The notes under the pieces: model-generated
Told to the model about the DNA's origin: nothing
Database searches by the model: none
What the model saw: the letters and a program-made list of their open reading frames with translations, nothing else
Program-made: the position numbers and the translations under genes
Shown here: in pieces, positions 1 to 7,207 of the stretch
Layout: the number at the start of each line of letters is the position of its first letter
How positions within the stretch are numbered: the stretch's first letter is position 1
Source of the DNA: Desulfuromonadaceae bacterium
Lineage (GTDB): Bacteria > Desulfobacterota > Desulfuromonadia > Desulfuromonadales > Geopsychrobacteraceae
NCBI GenBank assembly: GCA_030639985.1
Contig: DAOWKG010000169.1
Coordinates: forward strand, 1 to 12,492
DNA length: 12,492 nucleotides
Direction of reading: 5' to 3'

Positions 1-1
1 C

Positions 2-1192
2 AACACTGAAGAGGATGGTTATAAAAACACTTCTTTTTCGTTTAATGGTGGTGTCAAACCTAGTGACTTGTTTGAAATCAATTTGACAGCAAACTACAGT
101 GATTCTGAATATGACATGGATGGATTTCCGGTGTCCTTTTCCACCTTTGAAGACACAGATGAAACTACCTCTTCCAACATCTTTAATGGTCATCTAGAAG
201 GAGTCTTCCATTTACTCAAAGATCGCTGGCAAACAGCGCTTGGAGTGTCACTGACAAATATTGATCGTGACTACCCTGATTCAGCCTGGGCTCAAGCTTT
301 TGAGGGCAAAAAAATAAAATATGAATTAAAGAACCGCTTTGAACTAAGTTCTCAACAAATATTTATTCTCGGGGCAGAAACTGAAACTGAAACAGCTGAA
401 ACCGACTCAGGTATTGACGAAAACACGACAACAAACGCTATCTATCTGCAAGATCAAATTTCTATTGGTTCATTCAATACGACAGTTGGAGTTCGCTATG
501 ACCATCACGATGATTTTGGCACCGAAACGACTTGGAGAGTTGCTGCCGGATATACTGTGAAAGCGACAGGATCCAAGCTAAAAGCTTCAATTGGAACCGG
601 CTTCAAAGCTCCATCCCTCTATCAACTCTTTGACACATGGAATGGCAATCAGAACCTCGAAGCAGAAACCAGCCTCGGCTATGATATCGGGATTGAACAA
701 AGTTTGTTTGACCACCGTATGATTCTCCAAGCAATCTGGTTTCACAATGACATTGATGACTACATCCAATGGGATGGAGGCGGATATCAGAATGCTGGAG
801 ATATCACCACTCAAGGTGTTGAAACTTCTCTCAATCTTTACCCTTCAGAACTTTTTGACTTCAGCCTCAGCTATACCTATACCGATACAGAAGACGAAAA
901 CGGCGACAGGCTCCGTAGACGACCACTACACAAAGGAAATCTTGATTTCAATCTTTACCCAATGGACGGAAAACAAATTACTATAAACCTGCTATATGTT
1001 GGGGACCGGGACGAATCCACGGAAACATTGGATACCTATACTCTGGTAAACCTTGCTGCCTCCCACCAGATTACTGCCAATCTAAAAGGTTTTATCCGGA
1101 TCGACAACCTGTTTGATGAAGACTACGAAGAAGTTTCCGGCTATGGCACTGCTGGTCTTTCGGGCTATGCTGGAATCAAACTCTCTTTCTAA
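2..1192 (+). CDS. btuB: TonB-dependent vitamin B12-type outer-membrane receptor, 3' part
   Basis: This is the C-terminal part of an outer-membrane beta-barrel receptor that would bring cobamides (B12-like corrinoids) into the periplasm using TonB energy. The frame is open from the window edge, so the start, signal peptide, TonB box and plug domain lie outside; about 396 residues are visible. Visible hallmarks are a GFKAPSLYQLFD segment (about 597-632), a NLFDEDYEEV segment near the end and the terminal pattern GYAGIKLSF. A final aromatic Phe is the usual outer-membrane insertion signal, and a Gly-Tyr-rich final strand of this kind is typical of BtuB. Alternating hydrophobic strands and acidic loops fit a barrel. 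The following btuFCD genes support a cobamide substrate. The gene appears more A+T-rich than btuC. A siderophore or heme receptor remains possible but less likely. Confidence 0.88.
   Translation, partial: NTEEDGYKNTSFSFNGGVKPSDLFEINLTANYSDSEYDMDGFPVSFSTFEDTDETTSSNIFNGHLEGVFHLLKDRWQTALGVSLTNIDRDYPDSAWAQAFEGKKIKYELKNRFELSSQQIFILGAETETETAETDSGIDENTTTNAIYLQDQISIGSFNTTVGVRYDHHDDFGTETTWRVAAGYTVKATGSKLKASIGTGFKAPSLYQLFDTWNGNQNLEAETSLGYDIGIEQSLFDHRMILQAIWFHNDIDDYIQWDGGGYQNAGDITTQGVETSLNLYPSELFDFSLSYTYTDTEDENGDRLRRRPLHKGNLDFNLYPMDGKQITINLLYVGDRDESTETLDTYTLVNLAASHQITANLKGFIRIDNLFDEDYEEVSGYGTAGLSGYAGIKLSF
377..406 (+). repeat. Short in-frame hexamer repeat in btuB (Glu-Thr repeat)
   Basis: Three consecutive six-base units (gaaact, gaaact, gaaaca) are followed, after one codon, by a further gaaacc. 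They encode a Glu-Thr-Glu-Thr-Glu-Thr-Ala-Glu-Thr stretch in what is probably an extracellular loop of the receptor. Each unit adds two residues without a frameshift. Confidence 0.6.
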
Positions 1193-1210
1193 TCGTTGCG
1201 ATTTGTTCTA

Positions 1211-1250
1211 GACTGGGGGCTGAATAATTGTCAGCCCCCAGTCTTTGTTT
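1211..1250 (+). terminator. Strong intrinsic terminator between btuB and btuF
   Basis: A perfect 13-base inverted repeat (1211-1223 and 1231-1243) with a 7-base loop and a GC-rich stem is followed directly by tttgttt (1244-1250). This is the classic form of a Rho-independent terminator for the + strand. The opposite side of the stem has no T-run on the - strand, so it reads one way only. It starts 19 bases after the btuB stop and ends 10 bases before the btuF ATG. It may act as a partial terminator or mRNA-stabilising hairpin rather than a full stop. Confidence 0.88.
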
Positions 1251-1260
1251 CAGGATAGTT

Positions 1261-2139
1261 ATGCACAAGAATTTCATCCGAGCCATCCTTTTCGTTATAT
1301 TCTGTTCTTGCCCGGTAGCCGCTAGCAACTTTACCGATGCGGTAAGCCGGCAAGTCTCTATCCCCACCACCCCACAACGAATTGTATCTCTGGTTCCCAG
1401 CGTCACCGAAATTTTGTTCGAGTTAGGGCTTGAAAAGCGCATTGTTGCAGCAACCGACTTTTGCACCTACCCTGAAGCAGCACTGAAACTGCCCAAGGTT
1501 GGCGGTTATGCCGACCCCAGCTTGGAAAGTATCTTGCTCCACCAGCCCGATCTGGTTATCGCTGCCGCTGACATGAACCGTCCGGCATTGATCCGGCGAC
1601 TCGAAATAATGGAAATACCAGTTTATGTAGTTCATCCACAAACAGTCGAAACGACACTGGCAACAATTGAGAATATCGGTAGCATTTCTGGAGCAGAAAA
1701 ACAAAGCACGCTGCTGGCTGATACTATCAAGGCTAGAATCGAAAAAGTTCAAGCCCAAGTAGCAAAATTAGAGCCAAAGACAACCCTTGAATGTGTCATG
1801 TTGCAACCCCTTACCGTTGCCGGACCAGATACTTTTATTGCCGACATTATCGACATCGCCGGGGGAATCAATGTCGTGCCGCAAGGGCCATCACGTTACC
1901 CGACTTGGAATACCGAGGCACTGTTGACCGTCAATCCCGAAGCCATCATCGTTTCAACCTATCCGGGGCAACCACAACCAAAATATTATTTTGACAATTG
2001 GCCGCAATTACAGGCGGTAAGGAACCAACAGATAATAGAAATTAATGCCGATTGGATTCACCGACCGGGGCCGAGGATGATACTTGGTATTGAGGCCCTG
2101 GCAAAAGCTCTTCACCCGAGCATCGCAATCGATGAATAA
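1261..2139 (+). CDS. btuF: Cobamide ABC transporter, periplasmic binding protein
   Basis: A 292-residue periplasmic receptor that binds a cobamide delivered by the outer-membrane receptor and docks on BtuC. Residues 1-21 form a signal peptide (positive start, hydrophobic core, VAA before Ser22). Cys15 and Cys17 are near the end of it but fit a lipobox poorly. The mature part matches the helical-backbone metal-receptor fold: RIVSLVPSVTEILFELG at residues 40-56, an FCTYPEA segment soon after, and a C-lobe segment WNTEALLTVNPEAII. Glu50 and Glu219 are in the places of the two lobe glutamates that, in BtuF, make salt bridges with BtuC. The ATG at 1261 was chosen over an in-frame TTG at 1228 because the latter lies inside the terminator hairpin and would put extra residues before the signal peptide; agga at 1252-1255 is a weak RBS. 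It overlaps btuC by 8 bases. A siderophore or heme binder cannot be excluded. Confidence 0.88.
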   Translation: MHKNFIRAILFVIFCSCPVAASNFTDAVSRQVSIPTTPQRIVSLVPSVTEILFELGLEKRIVAATDFCTYPEAALKLPKVGGYADPSLESILLHQPDLVIAAADMNRPALIRRLEIMEIPVYVVHPQTVETTLATIENIGSISGAEKQSTLLADTIKARIEKVQAQVAKLEPKTTLECVMLQPLTVAGPDTFIADIIDIAGGINVVPQGPSRYPTWNTEALLTVNPEAIIVSTYPGQPQPKYYFDNWPQLQAVRNQQIIEINADWIHRPGPRMILGIEALAKALHPSIAIDE

Positions 2140-3136
2140 AGGGCAAGCAACCAACTGGCATAAGCTGGGACAAATGCTCCTGCTGCTATCGCCGTTAATG
2201 GCAATATTGATCTCCCTTTCGGCGGGAAGTCTTGATCTATCGTGGCGCGAACTATTTGCGATTTTATTCCAAGGATCTGGATCTGAGGTTGAGCAGGTTA
2301 TTCTCTGGCAGATTCGACTGCCACGGGCGTTACTAGCCGGGCTGGTCGGTGCTGCTTTGAGTTTGTCAGGAGTAACGTTTCAGGCGGTACTAAGAAATCC
2401 CCTGGCCGACCCCTACCTCCTCGGTGTTTCCGGTGGTGCTGCCCTGGGAGCGGTTGCCGCCCTGACCTGCGGATTTCAATCGCCGCTGGTCATTCCCCTG
2501 GCCGCCTTTATCGGGGCGCTCGGTGCTTTACTGCTGGTTTATCTGGTGGCACAAGCCCACACCTGTTCCTCCCACACCCTGATTCTATCCGGAGTAATGG
2601 TCGGCAGTCTGGCAGCGGCACTATTGCTATTTCTCCTTTGGCAAGCTCCTGCCGATGCTACCCGACAGGCAATCTTCTGGCTGGCGGGCAATCTATCACT
2701 AGCTGACCCCGACTGGCTTTCGTGGGGCTGGCTCTGGGTCGCCATTGGTTTTATGCTGCTCTGGTCGCAGTCTCTCAATCTCGATCTCCTTACCCAGGGG
2801 GAAGAGACTGCTGCCGATCTGGGACTTAATGTCGGCAAAACCCGCCTGCTGTTGTTTATCATTGCCGGAGCCCTGACCGCCTGTGCGGTCGCCCTGGCGG
2901 GACTGGTCGGTTTTGTCGGCCTGGTGATCCCCCATATCTGTCGGTTACTCTGGGGCCCTGGACATCGGTTGCTACTCCCTTTTTCAGCGCTACTCGGCAG
3001 TAGCTTTCTCATCGTTGCCGATGCTATCGCCCGCAGTCTCTACGCCCCGGCAGAAATTCCAGTGGGGGTGGTTACCGCAGTGCTTGGAGCACCTTTTTTC
3101 CTCTACTTATTGCGCCGCAAAGGGGGAGGATTATGA
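2132..3136 (+). CDS. btuC: Cobamide ABC transporter, permease (FecCD family)
   Basis: A 334-residue inner-membrane permease that forms the translocation pore as a homodimer. It is almost entirely hydrophobic, consistent with roughly ten membrane helices. Family landmarks are RLPRALLAGLVGAALSLSG, QAVLRNPLADPYLLGVSGG, the cytoplasmic coupling region near GLVGFVGLVIPHICRLL, and the ending PVGVVTAVLGAPFFLYLL. The ATG at 2132 overlaps the btuF stop (atgaataa), which suggests translational coupling; an upstream in-frame TTG at 2084 would add 16 hydrophilic residues encoded within btuF and is unlikely. No clear Shine-Dalgarno sequence is visible. The gene is visibly more G+C-rich than btuB. Family membership is clear; the substrate is inferred from neighbours. 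Confidence 0.9.
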   Translation: MNKGQATNWHKLGQMLLLLSPLMAILISLSAGSLDLSWRELFAILFQGSGSEVEQVILWQIRLPRALLAGLVGAALSLSGVTFQAVLRNPLADPYLLGVSGGAALGAVAALTCGFQSPLVIPLAAFIGALGALLLVYLVAQAHTCSSHTLILSGVMVGSLAAALLLFLLWQAPADATRQAIFWLAGNLSLADPDWLSWGWLWVAIGFMLLWSQSLNLDLLTQGEETAADLGLNVGKTRLLLFIIAGALTACAVALAGLVGFVGLVIPHICRLLWGPGHRLLLPFSALLGSSFLIVADAIARSLYAPAEIPVGVVTAVLGAPFFLYLLRRKGGGL

Positions 3137-4386
3137 TTCAGGTCAATAACCTCAACTTCTCTTTTGGTACGACAGAGATATTCAACGATCTAAATTTCAG
3201 CGTCAACCAAGGTGAAATTCTTTCGATCATCGGTCCAAACGGTTGTGGCAAATCGACTCTGTTGCGGTTGTTGCGGGGCAGTCTCAAAGTTGGTGGAGGT
3301 GAAATTCTCTGGGGCTCGACCCCGGTTAAAGAGATTTCAGCCGCAGAAATGGCACGTAACGTCGCTGTAGTACCCCAATCGTCAACCATATACTTTCCCT
3401 ATAAAGTGCGAGAACTGGTCGCCATGGGCCGCTATCCCCACCGAAAAAACCGCCTCAGTTTTCAGAATAAAGTTGATCTACAGGCAATTGAACAGGCGCT
3501 GGTGATGACCGATATTTTGCCGTTGGCAGAGCGACCGATAACCCAATTGAGCGGCGGTGAATTGCAGCGGGTACTGCTGGCACGAGCGTTGGCGCAAAAC
3601 AGCTCGGTACTGTTTTTGGATGAAGCGACCAGCAATCTCGATATCGATCACCGACTGGAACTGACAGAATTATTGGTACAACTCAACCGGGAGCAACAAA
3701 CTACCATCGTCCAGATCAGCCATGATCTTGATCTGGCAGCAGCTATTTCCCAGCGGATTCTACTCCTGTCCGAATATGGCACCATTGTCGATATCGATTC
3801 TCCCGAAAAAGTAATGACCGCCGCCAACCTGCAAAAAGTTTTCCGGGCAGAAATTAAAGTAAGTGCCAACCCGATTACCGGCACCCCGCAAATTGTTCCC
3901 CTGGTAAATAATTCAACCCACCAGTTAAAAGGGCTTCAGATTCATATAATCTGCGGTGGTGGCAGTGGCAAAACCTTGCTCCGACGACTCCATCTAGCCA
4001 AAGCAAACATAACGGCAGGGCCACTGAATCAAGGTGACGCTGATGAAGCAGTTGCTAGCGTACTCGATATTACCGTTGCCAAAGAAACACCTTACAGCCC
4101 ATTTACCGAAAAAACCCTGGCGGCAACAGATAAGTTAATCCAACAAACTGATGCTCTGGTCATAACTACCCAATGGTGGGGCATTGGCAACCTCGCCTGC
4201 CTTGATTTAGCAACAACAGCACTCCAGCATGGAACCCCCGTCTACCTTCTCTCGCAACAGCAGAATCATGATTTCACCAACGGCCCCGCATGGCAAAAAA
4301 TTCTACAACTACAACGGGAGGGGGCTAAAGTCAGCAACAACGTTGACCACCTTCTCAACCAACTTTCAATACCAAATAAAGGCTAG
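3133..4386 (+). CDS. btuD: Cobamide ABC transporter ATPase with extra C-terminal domain
   Basis: A 417-residue cytoplasmic ATPase that powers BtuC. Residues 1-255 hold a full ABC domain: Walker A GPNGCGKST (34-42), Q-loop Gln82, signature LSGGELQ (139-145), Walker B LFLDE (160-164) with Glu164, D-loop SNLD (167-170) and switch His197, so it should be active. Stand-alone BtuD/FecE proteins are usually about 250-270 residues; here residues about 265-417 form a second domain, starting LQIHIICGGGSGKTLLRRL, with a GGGSG glycine loop, LNQGDADEAVA, a PYSPF segment and a GIGNL segment. Its alternating strands and helices look Rossmann-like. I recall similar tails on related ATPases of anaerobes, but know no assigned function. 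The ATG overlaps the btuC stop (atga) and is preceded by a strong ggaggа-type RBS at 3125-3130. Confidence 0.88.
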   Translation: MIQVNNLNFSFGTTEIFNDLNFSVNQGEILSIIGPNGCGKSTLLRLLRGSLKVGGGEILWGSTPVKEISAAEMARNVAVVPQSSTIYFPYKVRELVAMGRYPHRKNRLSFQNKVDLQAIEQALVMTDILPLAERPITQLSGGELQRVLLARALAQNSSVLFLDEATSNLDIDHRLELTELLVQLNREQQTTIVQISHDLDLAAAISQRILLLSEYGTIVDIDSPEKVMTAANLQKVFRAEIKVSANPITGTPQIVPLVNNSTHQLKGLQIHIICGGGSGKTLLRRLHLAKANITAGPLNQGDADEAVASVLDITVAKETPYSPFTEKTLAATDKLIQQTDALVITTQWWGIGNLACLDLATTALQHGTPVYLLSQQQNHDFTNGPAWQKILQLQREGAKVSNNVDHLLNQLSIPNKG

Positions 4387-4491
4387 CAATTTGATGATAT
4401 CCAAAGAAACTGTTACTGAGACAGCTTTTTGGTTTAAAAATAGGTAGCTTCTGAAGAACCGATAGCAGATAATATTTTTTCCATCCCCAAT

Positions 4492-4497
4492 AGGAGG
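4492..4497 (+). promoter_or_regulatory. Strong Shine-Dalgarno before the REC-GGDEF gene
   Basis: The sequence aggagg lies 6 bases before the ATG at 4504 and fixes that start. The 117-base gap between btuD and this gene, together with its own strong RBS, suggests a separate transcription unit. I see no convincing terminator or promoter in the gap; gataat at 4468-4473 could be a -10 box but has no good -35 partner. Confidence 0.75.
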
Positions 4498-4503
4498 AAT
4501 GCT

Positions 4504-5466
4504 ATGCCGGACGCAAAAAAACGAATCCTCATTGCCGACACCAAACTCCTCAATCTGGCAACGCTAATCGGCACCCTGAAGGATAGCTACCACGTTGTTA
4601 CCGCCACAAACGGGGCGGAAATTTTCAAAAAGTTACAAAAAGCAACCGTCGATATGATCCTGCTCGACACCGCCTTCCCCGACCTGGATGGTTTTGAAAT
4701 CTGTCGCCAGCTTAAAGCCGACCAGCACACTAAAGACATCCCGGTAATTTTTATTACTGCCAATAATTCCATTACCGACGAAGAGCAGGGCTTTAATGTC
4801 GGTGCTTCTGACTACATTGCGAAACCCTATAATGCCCCGATTGTCCTTGCCCGGATCAAAACCCAGCTACGCCTGAGCAATGCCGTAGCAGAACTGCAAC
4901 TCCTGAACCAACTCGCTCTGGATGCGAATCCGAATACCGGCCTGCCGGGTAACCCCAGCATCGTCAAAGCACTCCAACTGGCAGTCACAGCAGAAGCGAC
5001 AGATTGCGTTATTTATGCCGATCTCGACCATTTTAAAAGCTATAACGATACCTATGGGTTTGCCAAAGGGGATGATGTCATTATTTTTACCGCCAACGTA
5101 ATCAGAACTGCCTTGCAAATAAATGGTTGTACCGAAGCGTTTTTAGGTCATATCGGTGGCGATGACTTTGTTATTATCGTCCCGGCAGACAAATATCCCG
5201 CCATCGCGACAGAGATTATCGACCGAATAGATCGTGGCATTCTCGAATTTTATAGTCCAGAAGATGTTAAACGAGGCCATGTAGTAGCAAGGAGCCGTGA
5301 GGGCAAAGACAAGAAGCAGCCATTAATCAGCCTGAGTATGGGTGGCGTAGATTTGACCCAGCGCAAAGCAATGACAGCCTTTGAGGTGATTGATATTTGT
5401 ACCGAAATGAAAACAGCAGCCAAAGAACAGCAAGGAAGCAATATTCTTATCTGTAAGCGCCACTAA
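4504..5466 (+). CDS. Response regulator with GGDEF-type domain (REC-GGDEF)
   Basis: A 320-residue cytosolic signalling protein predicted to make or sense c-di-GMP under control of a phosphorylated receiver. The REC domain (1-120) has Asp12, phospho-acceptor Asp55, Thr85 and Lys107, but the second acidic-pocket residue is Thr13 instead of the usual Asp/Glu. A helical linker leads to a GGDEF-type domain (140-318) opening with NPNTGLPGN (142-150). Metal-binding Asp173 and the guanine-contact positions Asn181 and Asp190 are kept. The signature is GGDDF (218-222), with Asp in place of the usual fourth-position Glu. No RxxD inhibitory site precedes it. The late stretch FYSPEDVKRGHVVARSREG also fits the NPxTGLPGN subfamily as I recall it. 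Activity is therefore uncertain: it could be a weak cyclase or a nucleotide sensor. It converges with the TAXI gene, ending 70 bases from it. Confidence 0.85.
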   Translation: MPDAKKRILIADTKLLNLATLIGTLKDSYHVVTATNGAEIFKKLQKATVDMILLDTAFPDLDGFEICRQLKADQHTKDIPVIFITANNSITDEEQGFNVGASDYIAKPYNAPIVLARIKTQLRLSNAVAELQLLNQLALDANPNTGLPGNPSIVKALQLAVTAEATDCVIYADLDHFKSYNDTYGFAKGDDVIIFTANVIRTALQINGCTEAFLGHIGGDDFVIIVPADKYPAIATEIIDRIDRGILEFYSPEDVKRGHVVARSREGKDKKQPLISLSMGGVDLTQRKAMTAFEVIDICTEMKTAAKEQQGSNILICKRH

Positions 5467-5536
5467 ACTATCCCAAAGTGGGGCAGCAGCACCCTTTTCT
5501 GAGTGATGTCTTCATGCTGCCGTTGTCATGCTCCAG

Positions 5537-6502
5537 CTAATGTTCAGCAAGATATTTGGCTGCTCCCGGATGAAGCTTCATCCCATGGACACTTTCTCTA
5601 GCCGTGTCCGCTGAAAACAATGATAACGCCGAATGGACATTGGTTAAATGTTGCTTGTTATTAACTATTGCAGCAATAATTTTGTAGGCTATTTCTCCAT
5701 CAAGGTTGTCTGAAGCGACCAGTATGGTGCGGGTGCCAAACGTTTCAACTTTCGGATGAGACGGATAGGTTCCGGCGGCAAGGTCAATTTTCCATAGTGC
5801 CGGGTCACCATTAACCAGTTTTTCGATATCACCATCAGCCATATTCAACAACTGACCGTTACAGGTTTTAAGCAACCGTTGCAAAGAGAAATCGGGATGT
5901 ATGCCGATATACACCATTGCCTGCATGGTTCCGTAGCAGAATGCTTTTTTATCATCATTTGACTTAGACGGTGGTAAATCGCCCACCAGACTGAAATCTT
6001 TCTTCGTCCACTTTTTTGCCTTCAGGATCGTATCCACGGCCAGATACTGGGGTGATTGCGGCGTTCCAGCATTAATCCTTTTCCCCTTCAGATCATCCAA
6101 TGAACCAATCCCAGCATCATTACGCACAATCATGGTAACAGGGGTATCATACAGCGGCCCCAGTGCACGCAATTTTTCATAACTAATATCCAGGAATTTA
6201 AAAACGCTGGTTTTATTGACAGCATCAAACAGCATGCGAGAATCAACCAAACTGATATCCAAAGAGCCGCTCTGCAAATTGGTTAGATTGTCTATTTCGA
6301 CAGCTGCTGGCACCTGCTGGCAATAAACATCATCCATCTGGCTGTTAAGCATCCGACACAGCACCCGACCACTAAAATAGGAAAATGAGCCAGGTGCGCC
6401 GGTACCTAACAAAACATCAAATGCCTGAGCAGAAGCAGGAAGTCCACACATGCCAGCGATTAGAAGTACATAAATAATAGATACGATTTTTTTAGTCAGC
6501 AT
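5537..6502 (-). CDS. TAXI-family TRAP-type solute-binding protein, orphan
   Basis: A 321-residue secreted binding protein of the TAXI family (TRAP-associated extracytoplasmic). Residues 1-27 are a signal peptide ending AQA, so the mature protein starts near Phe28. It opens with the family pattern VLLGTGAPGSFSYFSGRVLC, followed by QSGSLDISLVDS, LYDTPVTMIVRND, LDDLKGKRINAGTPQS and an AFCYGTMQAMVYIGIHP segment. Mature cysteines at 49, 61, 189 and 214 could form two disulfides. The ATG at 6502 was chosen over the longer frame from 6565 because it has a strong RBS and begins the signal peptide. TAXI proteins usually serve a fused DctQM permease, but none is nearby; its neighbours are a REC-GGDEF and a UPF0251 gene. 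It could use a distant permease or be a sensor. The ligand cannot be predicted; some TAXI proteins bind amino acids or dicarboxylates. Confidence 0.87.
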   Translation of the reverse strand: MLTKKIVSIIYVLLIAGMCGLPASAQAFDVLLGTGAPGSFSYFSGRVLCRMLNSQMDDVYCQQVPAAVEIDNLTNLQSGSLDISLVDSRMLFDAVNKTSVFKFLDISYEKLRALGPLYDTPVTMIVRNDAGIGSLDDLKGKRINAGTPQSPQYLAVDTILKAKKWTKKDFSLVGDLPPSKSNDDKKAFCYGTMQAMVYIGIHPDFSLQRLLKTCNGQLLNMADGDIEKLVNGDPALWKIDLAAGTYPSHPKVETFGTRTILVASDNLDGEIAYKIIAAIVNNKQHLTNVHSALSLFSADTARESVHGMKLHPGAAKYLAEH

Positions 6503-6507
6503 GACTA

Positions 6508-6513
6508 CCTCCT
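6508..6513 (-). promoter_or_regulatory. Shine-Dalgarno deciding the TAXI protein start
   Basis: Read on the - strand this is aggagg, 5 bases before the ATG at 6502. It supports that start over an upstream in-frame codon at 6565, which would place a non-signal-like stretch before the secretion signal. The rest of the gap 6514-6696 shows no gene and no convincing promoter. Confidence 0.8.
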
Positions 6514-6696
6514 GCAGAAGTCTGTCTATAAAAAATCTTACGGGTTCCAAACTAGCCAACATCACTTGTTGTGCTAAACTGCTTTCTCAAAGTCTAGCAA
6601 CTAATTCAGAGATATCCAGCCCGGTAACACAAATTTTATTTACCAGCTTGACCATCCGCGGTACTGCATGTGGAGACCCCATACCTAACTCATTAT

Positions 6697-6987
6697 TTAT
6701 TCATGTGGTTTGATAACTAAAGCATGGCCAGACAAAAGGGCATCAATTACCTTTTTGCGCCCGCTGGTTACCAATCGCTGCACCGTTCCACGCGAAATCC
6801 CCATTTGTTCCCCGGCATCAGCCTGCGTCAAACCTTCCCGGTCACAAAGCGATATCGCCTCAAGTTCATCAGCTTCAAGTTCAACCGTCACCAACTCAGA
6901 CATCGGAGTTCCGGCGGGCTTAAACATGTGATCAGAAGGGCGACGGGTGGGACAACAGTTTCTCGGTTTTCTAGGTCTGGGAGACAT
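6697..6987 (-). CDS. UPF0251 (DUF134) family HTH DNA-binding protein
   Basis: A 96-residue protein of the UPF0251/DUF134 family, predicted DNA-binding proteins with a sigma-70 region 4-like helix-turn-helix; targets are generally unknown. It shows the family's basic opening SPRPRKPRN, the FKPAGTPMSEL segment (22-32), the acidic helix LEADELEAISLCD (37-49), and the HTH at about residues 52-84 (GLTQADAGEQMGISRGTVQRL). Cysteines at 11, 12 and 48 could bind metal or sense redox state, although the Cys I recall at the position of Pro8 in many relatives is absent. The ATG at 6987 is chosen because the conserved family start is there; a longer in-frame start at 7098 would add 37 residues unlike the family. 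The RBS is weak. It lies divergent to the REC-kinase gene and upstream of the TAXI gene on the same strand, 194 bases away. Confidence 0.86.
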   Translation of the reverse strand: MSPRPRKPRNCCPTRRPSDHMFKPAGTPMSELVTVELEADELEAISLCDREGLTQADAGEQMGISRGTVQRLVTSGRKKVIDALLSGHALVIKPHE

Positions 6988-7145
6988 AAACAGTTCAATT
7001 CCAATATACGAAATAGGGGGAATAAAAATAACCTCATGGCTAGTCGAAGCAAAATAGCACATGAAGCTAATCGAGATAAAGATATGCCATCCCGACAAAG
7101 AATTCAGTATGAAATGAAAATAATATTTTCAAATGAACTGGAAAC

Positions 7146-7173
7146 TGGACATATCAGGTGTCTCCGCTATATT
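7146..7173 (+). promoter_or_regulatory. Candidate sigma-70 promoter for the REC-kinase gene
   Basis: tggaca (7146-7151, 5 of 6 to ttgaca) and tatatt (7168-7173, 5 of 6 to tataat) are separated by 16 bases. Transcription would start near 7180, leaving a leader of about 98 bases that includes the inverted repeat at 7208-7231. The call is by eye only. Confidence 0.45.
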
Positions 7174-7207
7174 TTACATAGTTCCGCTCACTGAAACTCG
7201 GTGTCAG

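Noticed and set aside
1228..1260. TTG upstream start for btuF
   Set aside because: It lies in the loop of the terminator and would add residues ahead of a normal signal peptide; ATG 1261 has an RBS-like agga.
1193..1260. Cobalamin riboswitch in the btuB-btuF gap
   Set aside because: The gap is only 68 bases and is filled by the terminator; a B12 riboswitch is about 200 bases. One may lie upstream of btuB, outside the window.
2539..3012. A 157-codon open frame on the - strand
   Set aside because: It is antisense to btuC, whose hydrophobic codons read as Arg/Ser/Ala-rich low-complexity protein on the other strand.
5482..5521. ggcagca / tgctgcc inverted repeat between convergent genes, possible shared terminator
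   Set aside because: The 7-base stem has a 26-base loop and no T-run follows on either strand, so it does not meet the form of an intrinsic terminator.
6724..7194. A 156-codon open frame on the + strand crossing the intergenic gap
   Set aside because: Half of it is antisense to the clear UPF0251 gene, the rest is in the A+T-rich gap, and no RBS or family signal is visible.
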